Source: an uncultured Rhodospirillales bacterium
GTDB lineage: Bacteria > Pseudomonadota > Alphaproteobacteria > Azospirillales > Azospirillaceae
Assembly (NCBI GenBank): GCA_903927615.1
Contig: CAIYNU010000006.1
Span: forward strand, 62,001 to 126,000
DNA: 64,000 nt
Direction: 5' to 3'
Made by a program: the position numbers and the translations under genes. The notes beneath the pieces were generated by a model. That model saw only the letters and a list, made by a program, of their open reading frames with translations, made no database searches and had not been told where the DNA came from. The number at the start of each line of letters is the position of its first letter. Position 1 is the stretch's first letter. This document shows, in pieces, positions 18,142 through 25,129 of the stretch.

Positions 18142-18783
18142 TTACAAAAGCTCTAAATGAAAATTCTTAAATATTATTGTAGAAGGTTGATTTGGCTCAC
18201 CTTCGAAGTAGATACTGACCTTGCCAATATGTACTGGATTTCTAATTGTAAACGTTCCAACATATTTTTCATTGATATACCCACTAATATTAGGTCCATT
18301 TTGAACTATTGATAACTTATTTTCCATATCAGAAATAATATTGTCAAATTGCCATCCTGTACAATGGTCATCACTTTCATAAAAGTACCAACTATTATCT
18401 GCGACACCAAACGCGCCACCTAAAAATAATATCTCAATGGGTCTATCTATGTCATTACTGAGACGCTGTATTGTTACATCAACAACGTATTTATCATCTA
18501 TAACATCATCATATTCAAATTGACCAAATGATAGTTTATTTTGCGCTCCCGTGCGCCCAATAAACCCATTATCATACACACCAATGATTGATCCTGAAAC
18601 TATTGACCATTTCTCAATAGGAAAAGGATCTATCAATATGCGTTGATTTGTCTGCGCGCAACCATATAGATTAGTCATGGCAATAAATATATAAATTATT
18701 TTAATATTATTCACACAATTGTTCAATATACTGTCGATTGACAGCCCAATATCATGAATATGTCGGCACTGCATGCGACTCAT
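18142..18783 (-). CDS. AT-rich gene for a probable lipoprotein of unknown function
   Basis: 213 residues from the first ATG. A hydrophobic stretch IIYIFIAMTNLYGC at about residues 29-42 followed by AQTNQ forms a plausible lipobox (LYGC), so the true start may be one of several in-frame codons closer to it, giving a mature protein of about 170 residues. The mature part is beta-rich with many Asp, Asn and aromatic residues (GTFTIRNPVHIGKVSIYFEG), suggestive of a sandwich or jelly-roll fold. No family recognised. It is the last of three same-strand genes, all predicted to be exported or membrane-bound. Confidence 0.6.
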   Translation of the reverse strand: MSRMQCRHIHDIGLSIDSILNNCVNNIKIIYIFIAMTNLYGCAQTNQRILIDPFPIEKWSIVSGSIIGVYDNGFIGRTGAQNKLSFGQFEYDDVIDDKYVVDVTIQRLSNDIDRPIEILFLGGAFGVADNSWYFYESDDHCTGWQFDNIISDMENKLSIVQNGPNISGYINEKYVGTFTIRNPVHIGKVSIYFEGEPNQPSTIIFKNFHLELL

Positions 18784-18804
18784 TTTACCTGTTAATATCT
18801 GTCA

Positions 18805-19257
18805 TTATACTTTTTTAGGTGAGCACACTTGTTCTAACTTTCCATAATTTATTTTAACATATTCGTCGAAAAATGTTAATTTAGCGGTTTTTAGTTTTAT
18901 TATTTCCTTAGACAGTATTTGAATTATTCCGAATAAAGTTCCATCGTCTAATATTTCCTTACCACTAAAAGTTCCAATACGCGTGCTAATAAATCCTTCG
19001 GTTATACTGCTAGAACCTTTCGGAAGTGTTTTAGGGTCAGGCTCCACAGAAAGCAGTGTTGTGGCAAGGCGGCACCTCTCCTTGGAATCACTATTAGCAG
19101 CGCTTGCCGCAAGCTCCTTTAAGAGTTCATCTACATACTTTCTTTGTGGATCATCCGACGATATATCAGAGAATGCTGCACTGGCATAGGCTCCGATAAC
19201 CGCTGCGATAATCGGTATGAATATCATTACAATTATATTAATCCTCCGATTAGACAT
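18805..19257 (-). CDS. AT-rich gene, membrane-anchored unknown protein
   Basis: 150 residues: a short basic N-terminus (MSNRRIN), one transmembrane helix or signal anchor (about residues 8-30, IIVMIFIPIIAAVIGAYASA), then a soluble domain of about 115 residues with two Cys and Lys-rich helices (LSKEIIKLKTAKLTFFDEY). No family recognised. It is separated by 6 bp from the upstream gene and 21 bp from the downstream gene, so the three form a tight operon-like set. Confidence 0.65.
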   Translation of the reverse strand: MSNRRINIIVMIFIPIIAAVIGAYASAAFSDISSDDPQRKYVDELLKELAASAANSDSKERCRLATTLLSVEPDPKTLPKGSSSITEGFISTRIGTFSGKEILDDGTLFGIIQILSKEIIKLKTAKLTFFDEYVKINYGKLEQVCSPKKV

Positions 19258-19263
19258 CTTGCA

Positions 19264-19908
19264 TTATCCCACAGCTATATCAGAAATATTATGAAAATTT
19301 TTGCTCGTTTCGGCAATAGCGGTCAGTTGCGCCGTCTTTACAGGACTGCGTAGACCACTATAACCATACACAGCGACTGATTTTGGGTCGACATCATATT
19401 CTCCTGCTCCCTCAAATACCTTATCATTACTATATTCGACCTTCATTGATCGATATTGCTCAAGCGACATAGTAGCAATTTTTTTAAATCCTAAACCACC
19501 AGTATAACAGGAAAACAGGCATTGCCCTTTTTGAGTATCGTCTGAATTATTGATGAGTGCAATTTTTCCATCGACCGGTTCAGAGACAGCCCAGGCTAAT
19601 GAAGCGACCGTAAAAGCCCCAACTAATGCCCACAATAAAGGAACAAATGCCCTTGCTTGAGACGGATATAGCGCATCTCCAAGGAACATTACACCAGCAC
19701 CAACTGCTGTATATTTTAGAATATCTCGTCTACCACATATAATGTCCATTCTTTTCTTGGGACTGGCCGTTATGTCGCAAGGACGGGGTGTTGTCGCGTC
19801 TTGCCTCCAGGAGGCGTCAGGCAGCCCATGCTCTCTGAGCATCGTCTCGGCGTGGTAAAAATCCACAATCGGAATGCTTGCAATCTTAGTTACCGAGAGC
19901 GTGTGCAT
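19264..19908 (-). CDS. unknown protein with twin-arginine-like segment and two hydrophobic helices
   Basis: 214 residues from the ATG at 19908, chosen because AAGGGGG lies five bases upstream. Residues about 1-55 look cytosolic. Then comes GRRDILKYTAVGAGVMFLGD, a textbook twin-arginine signal layout ending at SQARA, immediately followed by a second hydrophobic stretch (FVPLLWALVGAFTVASLAWAV). Starting at the ATG at 19749 instead would make the RR motif N-terminal, consistent with Tat export. The C-terminal about 100 residues are soluble with two Cys (GQCLFSCYTGGLG). First gene of the AT-rich trio. Function unknown. Confidence 0.6.
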   Translation of the reverse strand: MHTLSVTKIASIPIVDFYHAETMLREHGLPDASWRQDATTPRPCDITASPKKRMDIICGRRDILKYTAVGAGVMFLGDALYPSQARAFVPLLWALVGAFTVASLAWAVSEPVDGKIALINNSDDTQKGQCLFSCYTGGLGFKKIATMSLEQYRSMKVEYSNDKVFEGAGEYDVDPKSVAVYGYSGLRSPVKTAQLTAIAETSKNFHNISDIAVG

Positions 19909-19971
19909 GGCATCCCCCTTCTCACATGAGGAAACTTGCACTATATTGCACGCTTTCACATTTCTTTCCAA

Positions 19972-20215
19972 GAGTTATTTTATCGATCAGACACCAAAGT
20001 TGGTTTTGGTCAGCATACTTATGTATGATTACGCTGCATCTGCGCAATAACCACAACTACATTACATATACCAGCCAAATAACTTAGTATTAACTTTCTC
20101 AATAACCTGATGTCGTTGTGCTCTGGAAAATCACAAAAAACTTAAGTGTGGCAATGACAAAGTGTAGCGATGGCGTCTGAATTCCTAATCCAGATAGTTT
20201 TATTTTCTTTTATGT
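19972..20215. other. AT-rich intergenic region
   Basis: About 240 bp between the island trio and the small ORF ending at 20216. No convincing reading frame. It must contain the promoter of the leftward trio, but I see no clear consensus boxes. Confidence 0.4.
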
Positions 20216-20431
20216 TTAGCGAGGGGTGGTGTTTTCGATATCGTAATCACTGATTAACACCGCCGCCCCTCCTGTCGGAATTGTTGCCGAGGCATTGGCG
20301 GCCATTGCCGTTTCCGATGGTGGCGTTGGTCCAGGCTGCCTTACCTGGCTTCGGACCTCCATGTGGTCGATGTCTTGCACCAACCGCACCAGTCTAATCT
20401 TTAACAAGTATTTCTTAACATCATCCGTCAA
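20216..20431 (-). CDS. small unknown protein
   Basis: 71 residues. The open frame starts at a TTG (20431) with a weak GAAGA-type ribosome site. The N-terminal third is charged (DDVKKYLLKIRLVRLVQDID), the remainder Pro/Ala/Thr-rich. It lies 73 bp downstream of the RelE-like toxin remnant on the same strand. No family recognised; coding status is moderate because the GC composition differs between its two halves. Confidence 0.4.
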   Translation of the reverse strand: MTDDVKKYLLKIRLVRLVQDIDHMEVRSQVRQPGPTPPSETAMAANASATIPTGGAAVLISDYDIENTTPR

Positions 20432-20504
20432 TTCTTCAATATATAATATATCTCCAACCGTTATTCAGACTTATGGGCCTAATAATTACCTTGCTTCATC
20501 GAAT

Positions 20505-20676
20505 TTATTTGACTTCATAGGCATCGCGCCAATAATCGACATGCACAGTCTGTACAATTATCATCATATCTCCTATAGTGTAAATCACTCGTAAATTTCC
20601 GACCCGCTCCCGCCACAGGTCCGTTGGTCCCACCAGCATCTTCGACCCGACCGAACGCGGCTCATCGGCCAAGCTA
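20505..20676 (-). pseudogene. RelE/ParE-type toxin remnant (3' part only)
   Basis: Translating the minus strand gives an uninterrupted C-terminal toxin segment: ADEPRSVGSKMLVGPTDLW, then RERVGNLRVIYTIGD and a final VHVDYWRDAYEVK before TAA at 20505-20507. This is the typical RelE/ParE ending (GSKxL-x-G-x-LWR-RVGxxRVIY). The N-terminal half is missing: upstream, the frame runs directly into a perfect palindrome at 20678-20718 and has no toxin-like start. No antitoxin is recognisable. Best read as a truncated, inactive toxin gene whose 5' end was lost in a rearrangement at the palindrome. Confidence 0.75.
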
Positions 20677-20677
20677 C

Positions 20678-20718
20678 CGACCACCTGAGGCCCAGCAGTG
20701 CTGGGCCTCAGGTGGTCG
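20678..20718. repeat. 41-bp perfect palindrome
   Basis: Twenty-base arms (20678-20697 and 20699-20718) around a single central G; the left arm reads CGACCACCTGAGGCCCAGCA. It sits exactly where the toxin remnant loses its 5' half. There is no T tract. It could be a terminator-like hairpin, a mobile-element end or a recombination scar. Confidence 0.85.
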
Positions 20719-20910
20719 CTTACAGAATCGCCGGCCAGCCGCTGGCGTAAACCCGATCTAAAGCAGGCTACCCGTAATGCACCTCTCTGCCGTCTTGTCC
20801 CAATCGGGGAGGCGATACAATCATATCAGTGGCTGGAGAGCACGATCTCATTGCCGCCGGCGTCTGCGCCAGAGCCATTAACTTTAAAGGCCGTTCCAGA
20901 CACCAGCACC

Positions 20911-21093
20911 TTACGCCGCGTCATCGATTTTCCGGTCGGTCCGCTGGTGGGCCTCTCCGACCAACCGGTCCGCCAGCCGGCGCCAGGCGCCTTCCAGGGC
21001 GGCGCGGCCACGCCATCCGTTAATGTCTATCGGCATCTCACCCGCGCAAGGCTTCTCATTATAGATATCATTATCTCGATCACGGCTCGGCAT
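20911..21093 (-). CDS. 60-residue unknown protein with strong ribosome binding site
   Basis: Short gene supported mainly by AGGAGG eight bases before its ATG and by normal GC-rich codon use. Sequence is hydrophilic: MPSRDRDNDIYNEKP at the start, DINGWRGRAALEGAWRRL in the middle and an acidic/basic helical tail. No signal peptide or membrane segment. Not recognised. The only same-strand neighbour downstream is the toxin remnant, about 230 bp away, so it could be a leftover of that locus, but nothing identifies it as an antitoxin. Confidence 0.5.
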   Translation of the reverse strand: MPSRDRDNDIYNEKPCAGEMPIDINGWRGRAALEGAWRRLADRLVGEAHQRTDRKIDDAA

Positions 21094-21271
21094 TGCTAAA
21101 ACCTCCTGAGGATGGTTGTCAAAACCCGATCTTCAGACCCTACCGGCACCCCTTACATTAAGAAGTTATTAATGTCCGGCAGATTCATTCGGTGTCTATA
21201 AGCAAGACGCGCTGCATCCTGCTTCAGGTCATTCCGCATGGTGCAGCGCAATAATTGCATGGCCCCGTCTC

Positions 21272-21625
21272 ATGACTGTGCAGACTGAACTTTGCCACTG
21301 TCACCTGGAAGCGTCACCTGGGAAGCGTCACCTGGACGCGCGGCCATCCCGCCCGCGCGCCCCGCCGACGGCCTGCGCGGTTCAGTCGGGTCAAAGTGAC
21401 CGGTCTTTGCCAAAACGTCTTCGACGGGTCCTGAAACTTGCCGACCGGCTCCAAGCCGGAGGCTTCACCGCCGATCTGGCGACCAAAACCGATATCTCGC
21501 AATGCGAGCTGCGCCTGGAAGCCAAGATCGAAACGGTGCGGTCCGACATCCTTCGGTGGATGTTCGCGGCCATGGCCGCTCAGACGGCGTTGATCGTCGG
21601 CTTGGTTAAGCCGATCGGTCATTGA
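21272..21625 (+). pseudogene. DUF1640-like coiled-coil/membrane protein fragment
   Basis: Only the end of this 117-codon frame is convincing: KLADRLQAGGFTADLATKTD, a charged coiled coil (ELRLEAKIETVRSD) and a C-terminal helix ILRWMFAAMAAQTALIVGLV. That order is typical of small alphaproteobacterial DUF1640-type proteins, but the segment between AGGF and DLATK is much shorter than usual and the first about 50 codons are tandem-repeat sequence unlike the family. I read it as a truncated gene with an internal deletion; translation of a short product from an internal start cannot be excluded. Confidence 0.5.
21301..21340. repeat. three tandem 13-14-bp units
   Basis: Three copies of TCACCTGGRAGCG (21301, 21314, 21328) lie within the decayed 5' part of the DUF1640-like fragment. 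Confidence 0.75.
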
Positions 21626-21660
21626 AGCGCCCGCAGCGGCTGAAATATTGCCCCGCCGTC

Positions 21661-22500
21661 TCACCAAACCGTCAATCCGCCATCAACGATCAGGTTCTGG
21701 CCGGTGACGTAGCTGGAGGCGTCCGAGGCCAGCCAGATCACGGCGCCCACCAGTTCGCCGACCCGGCCCATGCGTCCCAGCGGCACCCGGTGGCCGTAGC
21801 GTGTTTGGAAGGTTTCGTTCTGGCCGCTTTCGATGCCGCCGGGGGTGAGTGTGTTCACCCGGACGCCGCGGTCGGGCCAGGTGGTGGCCAGGTGGCGGGT
21901 CAGGCCGATCACCGCGGCCTTGGACATGGAATAAACCGCGGGATTGTTGATGGCCCGGCCTTCGTACCACGAGCCCTCGTAGATGCGCTGATCGGGGGCG
22001 ACCACACCGTAGATCGAGGCGGTCTGGATGATGCTGCCGCCGCCCTGGCGCGCCATCTGGCTGCCGATGGCCTGGGCCATCAGGAACAGGCCGTCGACAT
22101 TGACCGCCATCACCTGGCGCCAGGTGTCCAGGTCATAGTCTTCGATGGGCGCAAAGTAGCGGTTCAGGTCCGAGGAGTTGCTGGCGGCATTGTTCAGCAG
22201 AATGTCGACCTGGCCGTAACCGTCAAGCACCCGCGCGGTGAGGGCGGTCACATCGCCGGGCCGGCTCACGTCGCAGGCCGCCCCCAGACAGGCGACCCCG
22301 AACCGGTCGGTCAGGCGCCCGGCCAGGGTTTCGCAGGCGGCCGGGTCCAGATCGGTGACGACCACCCGGGCGCCATAGGCGGCCAGGGCCGAGCAAAAGT
22401 GGCGGCCGAGGATGCCGCAACCGCCGGTCACCACCGCCACCTTGCCGGTCAGGTCGAACAGGCCGCGATAATCGGGAATCTCGAAATCCGGGGTGGTCAT
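21661..22500 (-). CDS. SDR oxidoreductase, PtmA-like context
   Basis: 279-residue short-chain dehydrogenase. N-terminal YRGLFDLTGKVAVVTGG with GGCGILG as dinucleotide-binding loop, NNAA, catalytic TASIYG with YSMSK, and C-terminal ASSYVTGQNLIVDGG. The start ATG at 22500 overlaps the stop of the CMP-sugar synthetase gene (ATGA), so both are coupled. Such an SDR directly after a NeuA-like gene recalls ptmA/ptmB of flagellin-glycan (legionaminic-type) clusters, but the substrate is not deducible here. Confidence 0.88.
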   Translation of the reverse strand: MTTPDFEIPDYRGLFDLTGKVAVVTGGCGILGRHFCSALAAYGARVVVTDLDPAACETLAGRLTDRFGVACLGAACDVSRPGDVTALTARVLDGYGQVDILLNNAASNSSDLNRYFAPIEDYDLDTWRQVMAVNVDGLFLMAQAIGSQMARQGGGSIIQTASIYGVVAPDQRIYEGSWYEGRAINNPAVYSMSKAAVIGLTRHLATTWPDRGVRVNTLTPGGIESGQNETFQTRYGHRVPLGRMGRVGELVGAVIWLASDASSYVTGQNLIVDGGLTVW

Positions 22501-23213
22501 GACGCGTCCTCCGTTCCCTGATTGTGCTGGCGTTGCCACAGCAGCTCCATGATGGCGAAATCAACCTCGGTATCGATATCGAGAATCCCCACCGACGGCA
22601 TCACGTACAGCCGGGTGGTGGCGTCGAAATCGAACGGCTCGGTCAGGAACGGTTCGCGGCTCCAGACATAGATCGAGGCGTTCTGGTCGTAGCAGCGGGG
22701 CGAATCCTGACGCCGCAGAACCGCGGTGGGCAACGGCTTCGACAGATGGGCGATGCCGTCGGTGATCTCCACCAGATTGAAATAGGGCGAACGATGGGCC
22801 GGCACCCCGGTGATGACGTTGTGGGCGCCGCTGTCCTCCAGCAACCCGACCGCGCCCACGATGTCCGCGGGCCGGCGCAAGGGCGAGGTGCAGTCCAGGT
22901 CCACCAGCGTCTCGAAGGTCAGGCCAGTCGCCGCCTCCACCGCCTGCCAGGCGTGGCGGATCGCCGGCAGCTTGCCCGCGGTGTCCGAGGCCAGTTCCGC
23001 CGGCCGTTCCACCACCAGATCGGCGCCCCAGGCCCGCGCGATCTCCAGAATCACCGGGGAGTCGCTGCTCACCGCCACCCGCTCGAACAGGCCGCTGGCC
23101 TTGGCCTGGTGCAGACTGTGGGCGATCAGCGGCTTGCCCGCCAGCATCCGGATATTCTTATCCGGCAGGCCCCGGGAGCCCCCCCGGGCGCAAATGGTGC
23201 AAAGCCGCGACAT
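22497..23213 (-). CDS. acylneuraminate cytidylyltransferase family protein
   Basis: 238-residue CMP-sugar synthetase: CTICARGGSRGLPDKNIR carries the P-loop-like CTP site, followed by AGKPLIAHSL, AVSSDSPVI, DLDCTSPLR and a late DIDTEVDFAI. These are the NeuA/PtmB/LegF hallmarks, so it activates a nonulosonic acid as its CMP form. The frame is open further upstream, but the ATG at 23213 has a GGAG about 11 bases before it and puts the CTP motif at residue 6. No NeuB-type synthase is in the window, so the pathway must be completed elsewhere. Confidence 0.92.
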   Translation of the reverse strand: MSRLCTICARGGSRGLPDKNIRMLAGKPLIAHSLHQAKASGLFERVAVSSDSPVILEIARAWGADLVVERPAELASDTAGKLPAIRHAWQAVEAATGLTFETLVDLDCTSPLRRPADIVGAVGLLEDSGAHNVITGVPAHRSPYFNLVEITDGIAHLSKPLPTAVLRRQDSPRCYDQNASIYVWSREPFLTEPFDFDATTRLYVMPSVGILDIDTEVDFAIMELLWQRQHNQGTEDAS

Positions 23214-23342
23214 GAATTTCCGTCTCCCCGAGGCCACCGGTTCCCGGACCAGACATAGGACCAAACCGACGGGCCGGCAATTGCCGTGTCGGCGCCGGAT
23301 GAACAACGAGGGGTAGTGGTTTGCGGCCGGGTCGGCCGGCCG

Positions 23343-24092
23343 TCACGAATAGCCGATGGGATCGATCACATCCGCCAGGGCCGCTGCCGCCGGGATGATG
23401 TGGCGGACCCCCAGATGTCCGCCGGTGATCACCGCCCCGGTCAGATCCGCGCTGTACACTTCGGCCTGCATCAGGCAGGCGGCGCTCAGATCCGTCCGGA
23501 CGAGTTTGGTGCCGGTCAGGTTGGCGCACGAAAAATCGGCGGCGGTGGCATCAGAGTCCGTGAGATCGGCCTGGCTGAGGTCGGCTTCGATGAAGGTCGC
23601 CTTGCGGAGCAGACATCCCCGCAAGGCCGTCCGGATCAATCGGCAGCGGTTGAAGTTGGCGCCGGATAAATTCTGACCGGAAAAGTCAAGATCGGACAGG
23701 TTCTGGCCGGTGAAATCCTGGGGCGGCGTTTGATGGATTTCCAGTGCCGTCCGCGACGGATCATGATCAAGGTTATTAGTAAAAATATCGATATCTTCAG
23801 TAATAATATTATTAAATAATCCTTTGGCATCTTTATTCGGCGATGAGGATAATTCATCATATTGAAACAATCGAAGTGCTTCATTCAAGTGTTTTAATAG
23901 TTCGTATCTGACCAGATTAGCGGCAACGCTAAGATCAGGTGTAACGAAGGTATTTTCCCATTGCCCATCCTTCTTCTTTTGTAGAACATACCTTATTTGT
24001 CGCCGTATAGTGTGATCGATCGGGGGATTGGCCTTTGCCTCTGGCGCACCTACCGCCTCCTGGTCGGCATTCAGGCTTTCGGAAGAGTTCAC
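23343..24092 (-). CDS. pentapeptide-repeat protein
   Basis: 249 residues. The N-terminal about 125 residues are an AT-rich-encoded charged domain (RRQIRYVLQKKKDGQWENT) of unknown function. Residues about 130-225 are pentapeptide repeats of the A(D/N)LxX type (LSDLDFSGQNLSGANFNRC, FIEADLSQADLTDSDATAAD, LTGTKLVRTDLSAACLM), which fold as a right-handed quadrilateral beta-helix. No signal peptide. The codon and GC shift inside the gene at about 23760 suggests a fusion between an imported 5' half and a native 3' half. Role unknown. Confidence 0.85.
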   Translation of the reverse strand: MNSSESLNADQEAVGAPEAKANPPIDHTIRRQIRYVLQKKKDGQWENTFVTPDLSVAANLVRYELLKHLNEALRLFQYDELSSSPNKDAKGLFNNIITEDIDIFTNNLDHDPSRTALEIHQTPPQDFTGQNLSDLDFSGQNLSGANFNRCRLIRTALRGCLLRKATFIEADLSQADLTDSDATAADFSCANLTGTKLVRTDLSAACLMQAEVYSADLTGAVITGGHLGVRHIIPAAAALADVIDPIGYS

Positions 24093-24225
24093 CTTGTCCT
24101 CTCATGATTGATCCACCAGCGCCCGGCCAGGCTTTTTGTGGTACCCCCTGATCACGATTAGCAGAGGCCCCGGGATTGCGTATAGCCTAAATCCCGGGAC
24201 GCCAGCGATTGGGAAAAGGTGAACA

Positions 24226-24987
24226 ATGTCGGACAGGTTGGCTTTGCCGGGTGGTTTGACCGGGATCGACGCGGCGATTCTGGCCGGTGGACTGGGGACC
24301 CGGTTGCGAGGCGTGCTGGGCGAGGTGCCCAAGGTGCTGGCTCCGGTGGCAGGGCGAGCGTTTCTTGATCATCTGATCGATGGCCTGGCCGGTTTCGGCG
24401 CCCGGCGGTTGGTGCTGTGCCTGGGCTATCGCGCGGATCAGGTGGTTGCCCATCTGGCGGCCCGGCCGCCGAGCGCCGCAGAGTGGATTCCGGTGATCGA
24501 GTCCGAACCGCTGGGCACGGCCGGCGCCTTGCGACTGGCCCGGCCCCGGCTTGGCAGCGATCCGGTGCTGGTGCTGAATGGCGATACCTTCGTCGATGCC
24601 GATCTTGCGGGCTTTGCCGACCGTCATCGGGCCGCCGGCGCCCTGGCGTCCCTTCTGTGCGTTCGGGTCGAGGATGCGGGCCGTTACGGTCGGGTGGAAC
24701 GGGATGAACGGGGGTTCGTCACCGGCTTTGTGGAAAAAGACCCGGATTATCGTGGCCCCGGCCTGATCAGCGCGGGATTCTATTTGCTGTCGGCGTTATT
24801 TCTCGACCGGTTGACGAGCCTGCCCGGATCGTCGTTGGAACGGGATGTGTTTTCGCGACTGCCGCCCGGGACTCTCCGGACCGAGGTCGCCCGGGGTGGG
24901 TTCCTCGACATCGGCACCCCCGAAAGCCTGGCCGTGGCGCCGTTGATCGTCGGGTCACAGGGCCAGTCGGCGCTTTTGAACCCGTGA
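24226..24987 (+). CDS. sugar-1-phosphate nucleotidyltransferase
   Basis: 253-residue nucleotidyltransferase with AAILAGGLGTRLRGVLGEVP-type signature at residues 16-35, PKVLAPVAGRAFLDHLI, LNGDTFVDADL (metal-binding Asp) and FVEKDPDYRGPGLISAGFYL. It resembles HddC/RmlA-like enzymes and also PtmE, the GDP-glucosamine-forming enzyme of legionaminic acid routes. Together with the nearby NeuA-like and SDR genes the PtmE reading is attractive but unproven. Its stop codon lies inside a dispersed repeat. Confidence 0.9.
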   Translation: MSDRLALPGGLTGIDAAILAGGLGTRLRGVLGEVPKVLAPVAGRAFLDHLIDGLAGFGARRLVLCLGYRADQVVAHLAARPPSAAEWIPVIESEPLGTAGALRLARPRLGSDPVLVLNGDTFVDADLAGFADRHRAAGALASLLCVRVEDAGRYGRVERDERGFVTGFVEKDPDYRGPGLISAGFYLLSALFLDRLTSLPGSSLERDVFSRLPPGTLRTEVARGGFLDIGTPESLAVAPLIVGSQGQSALLNP

Positions 24988-25014
24988 CGTCATGAGATCC
25001 AGGAGGCAAGCCCC
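24973..25014 (+). repeat. dispersed 42-bp element, copy A
   Basis: Begins in the last codons of the nucleotidyltransferase gene (the TGA at 24985-24987 is inside it) and continues TGACGTCATGAGATCCAGG then AGGCAAGCCCC. A near-identical copy overlaps the stop codon of the next gene at 27526-27566, and a shorter related piece is at about 28126-28160. Confidence 0.75.
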
Positions 25015-25082
25015 CGGGATGGCTTAGGGCGCATTCTTAACAGGATCATCAAGCCGCCTTGATGCATCGGAACGCCGGGACT

Positions 25083-25113
25083 ATCCTGTCGGCGTCACCC
25101 GGACCGGCAGGAT
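25083..25113 (+). promoter_or_regulatory. leader hairpin before the 800-residue membrane protein
   Basis: Ten-base arms (25083-25092 and 25104-25113, one mismatch) end seven bases before the AGGAG ribosome site. A second perfect stem CATCAAG-CCGC-CTTGATG is at 25047-25064. Either could act as a leader structure or as the terminator of the upstream gene; function is inferred. Confidence 0.35.
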
Positions 25114-25129
25114 AATCGCAGGAGTCTTG

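Larger units (their letters stand above)
18092..20600. other. AT-rich genomic island
   Basis: Base composition drops abruptly at about 18092 from strongly GC-rich to AT-rich and rises again near 20600. Codon use of the three genes inside (many Ile/Asn/Lys with A/T third positions) is unlike any neighbour except the 5' half of the pentapeptide gene at 23.8-24.1 kb. No integrase or IS is inside. A toxin remnant and a perfect palindrome mark the right boundary. Horizontal acquisition is inferred. Confidence 0.75.

Noticed and set aside
20295-20594. 99-codon + strand frame
   Set aside because: Antisense to the toxin remnant and the small ORF, with mixed composition and no ribosome site.
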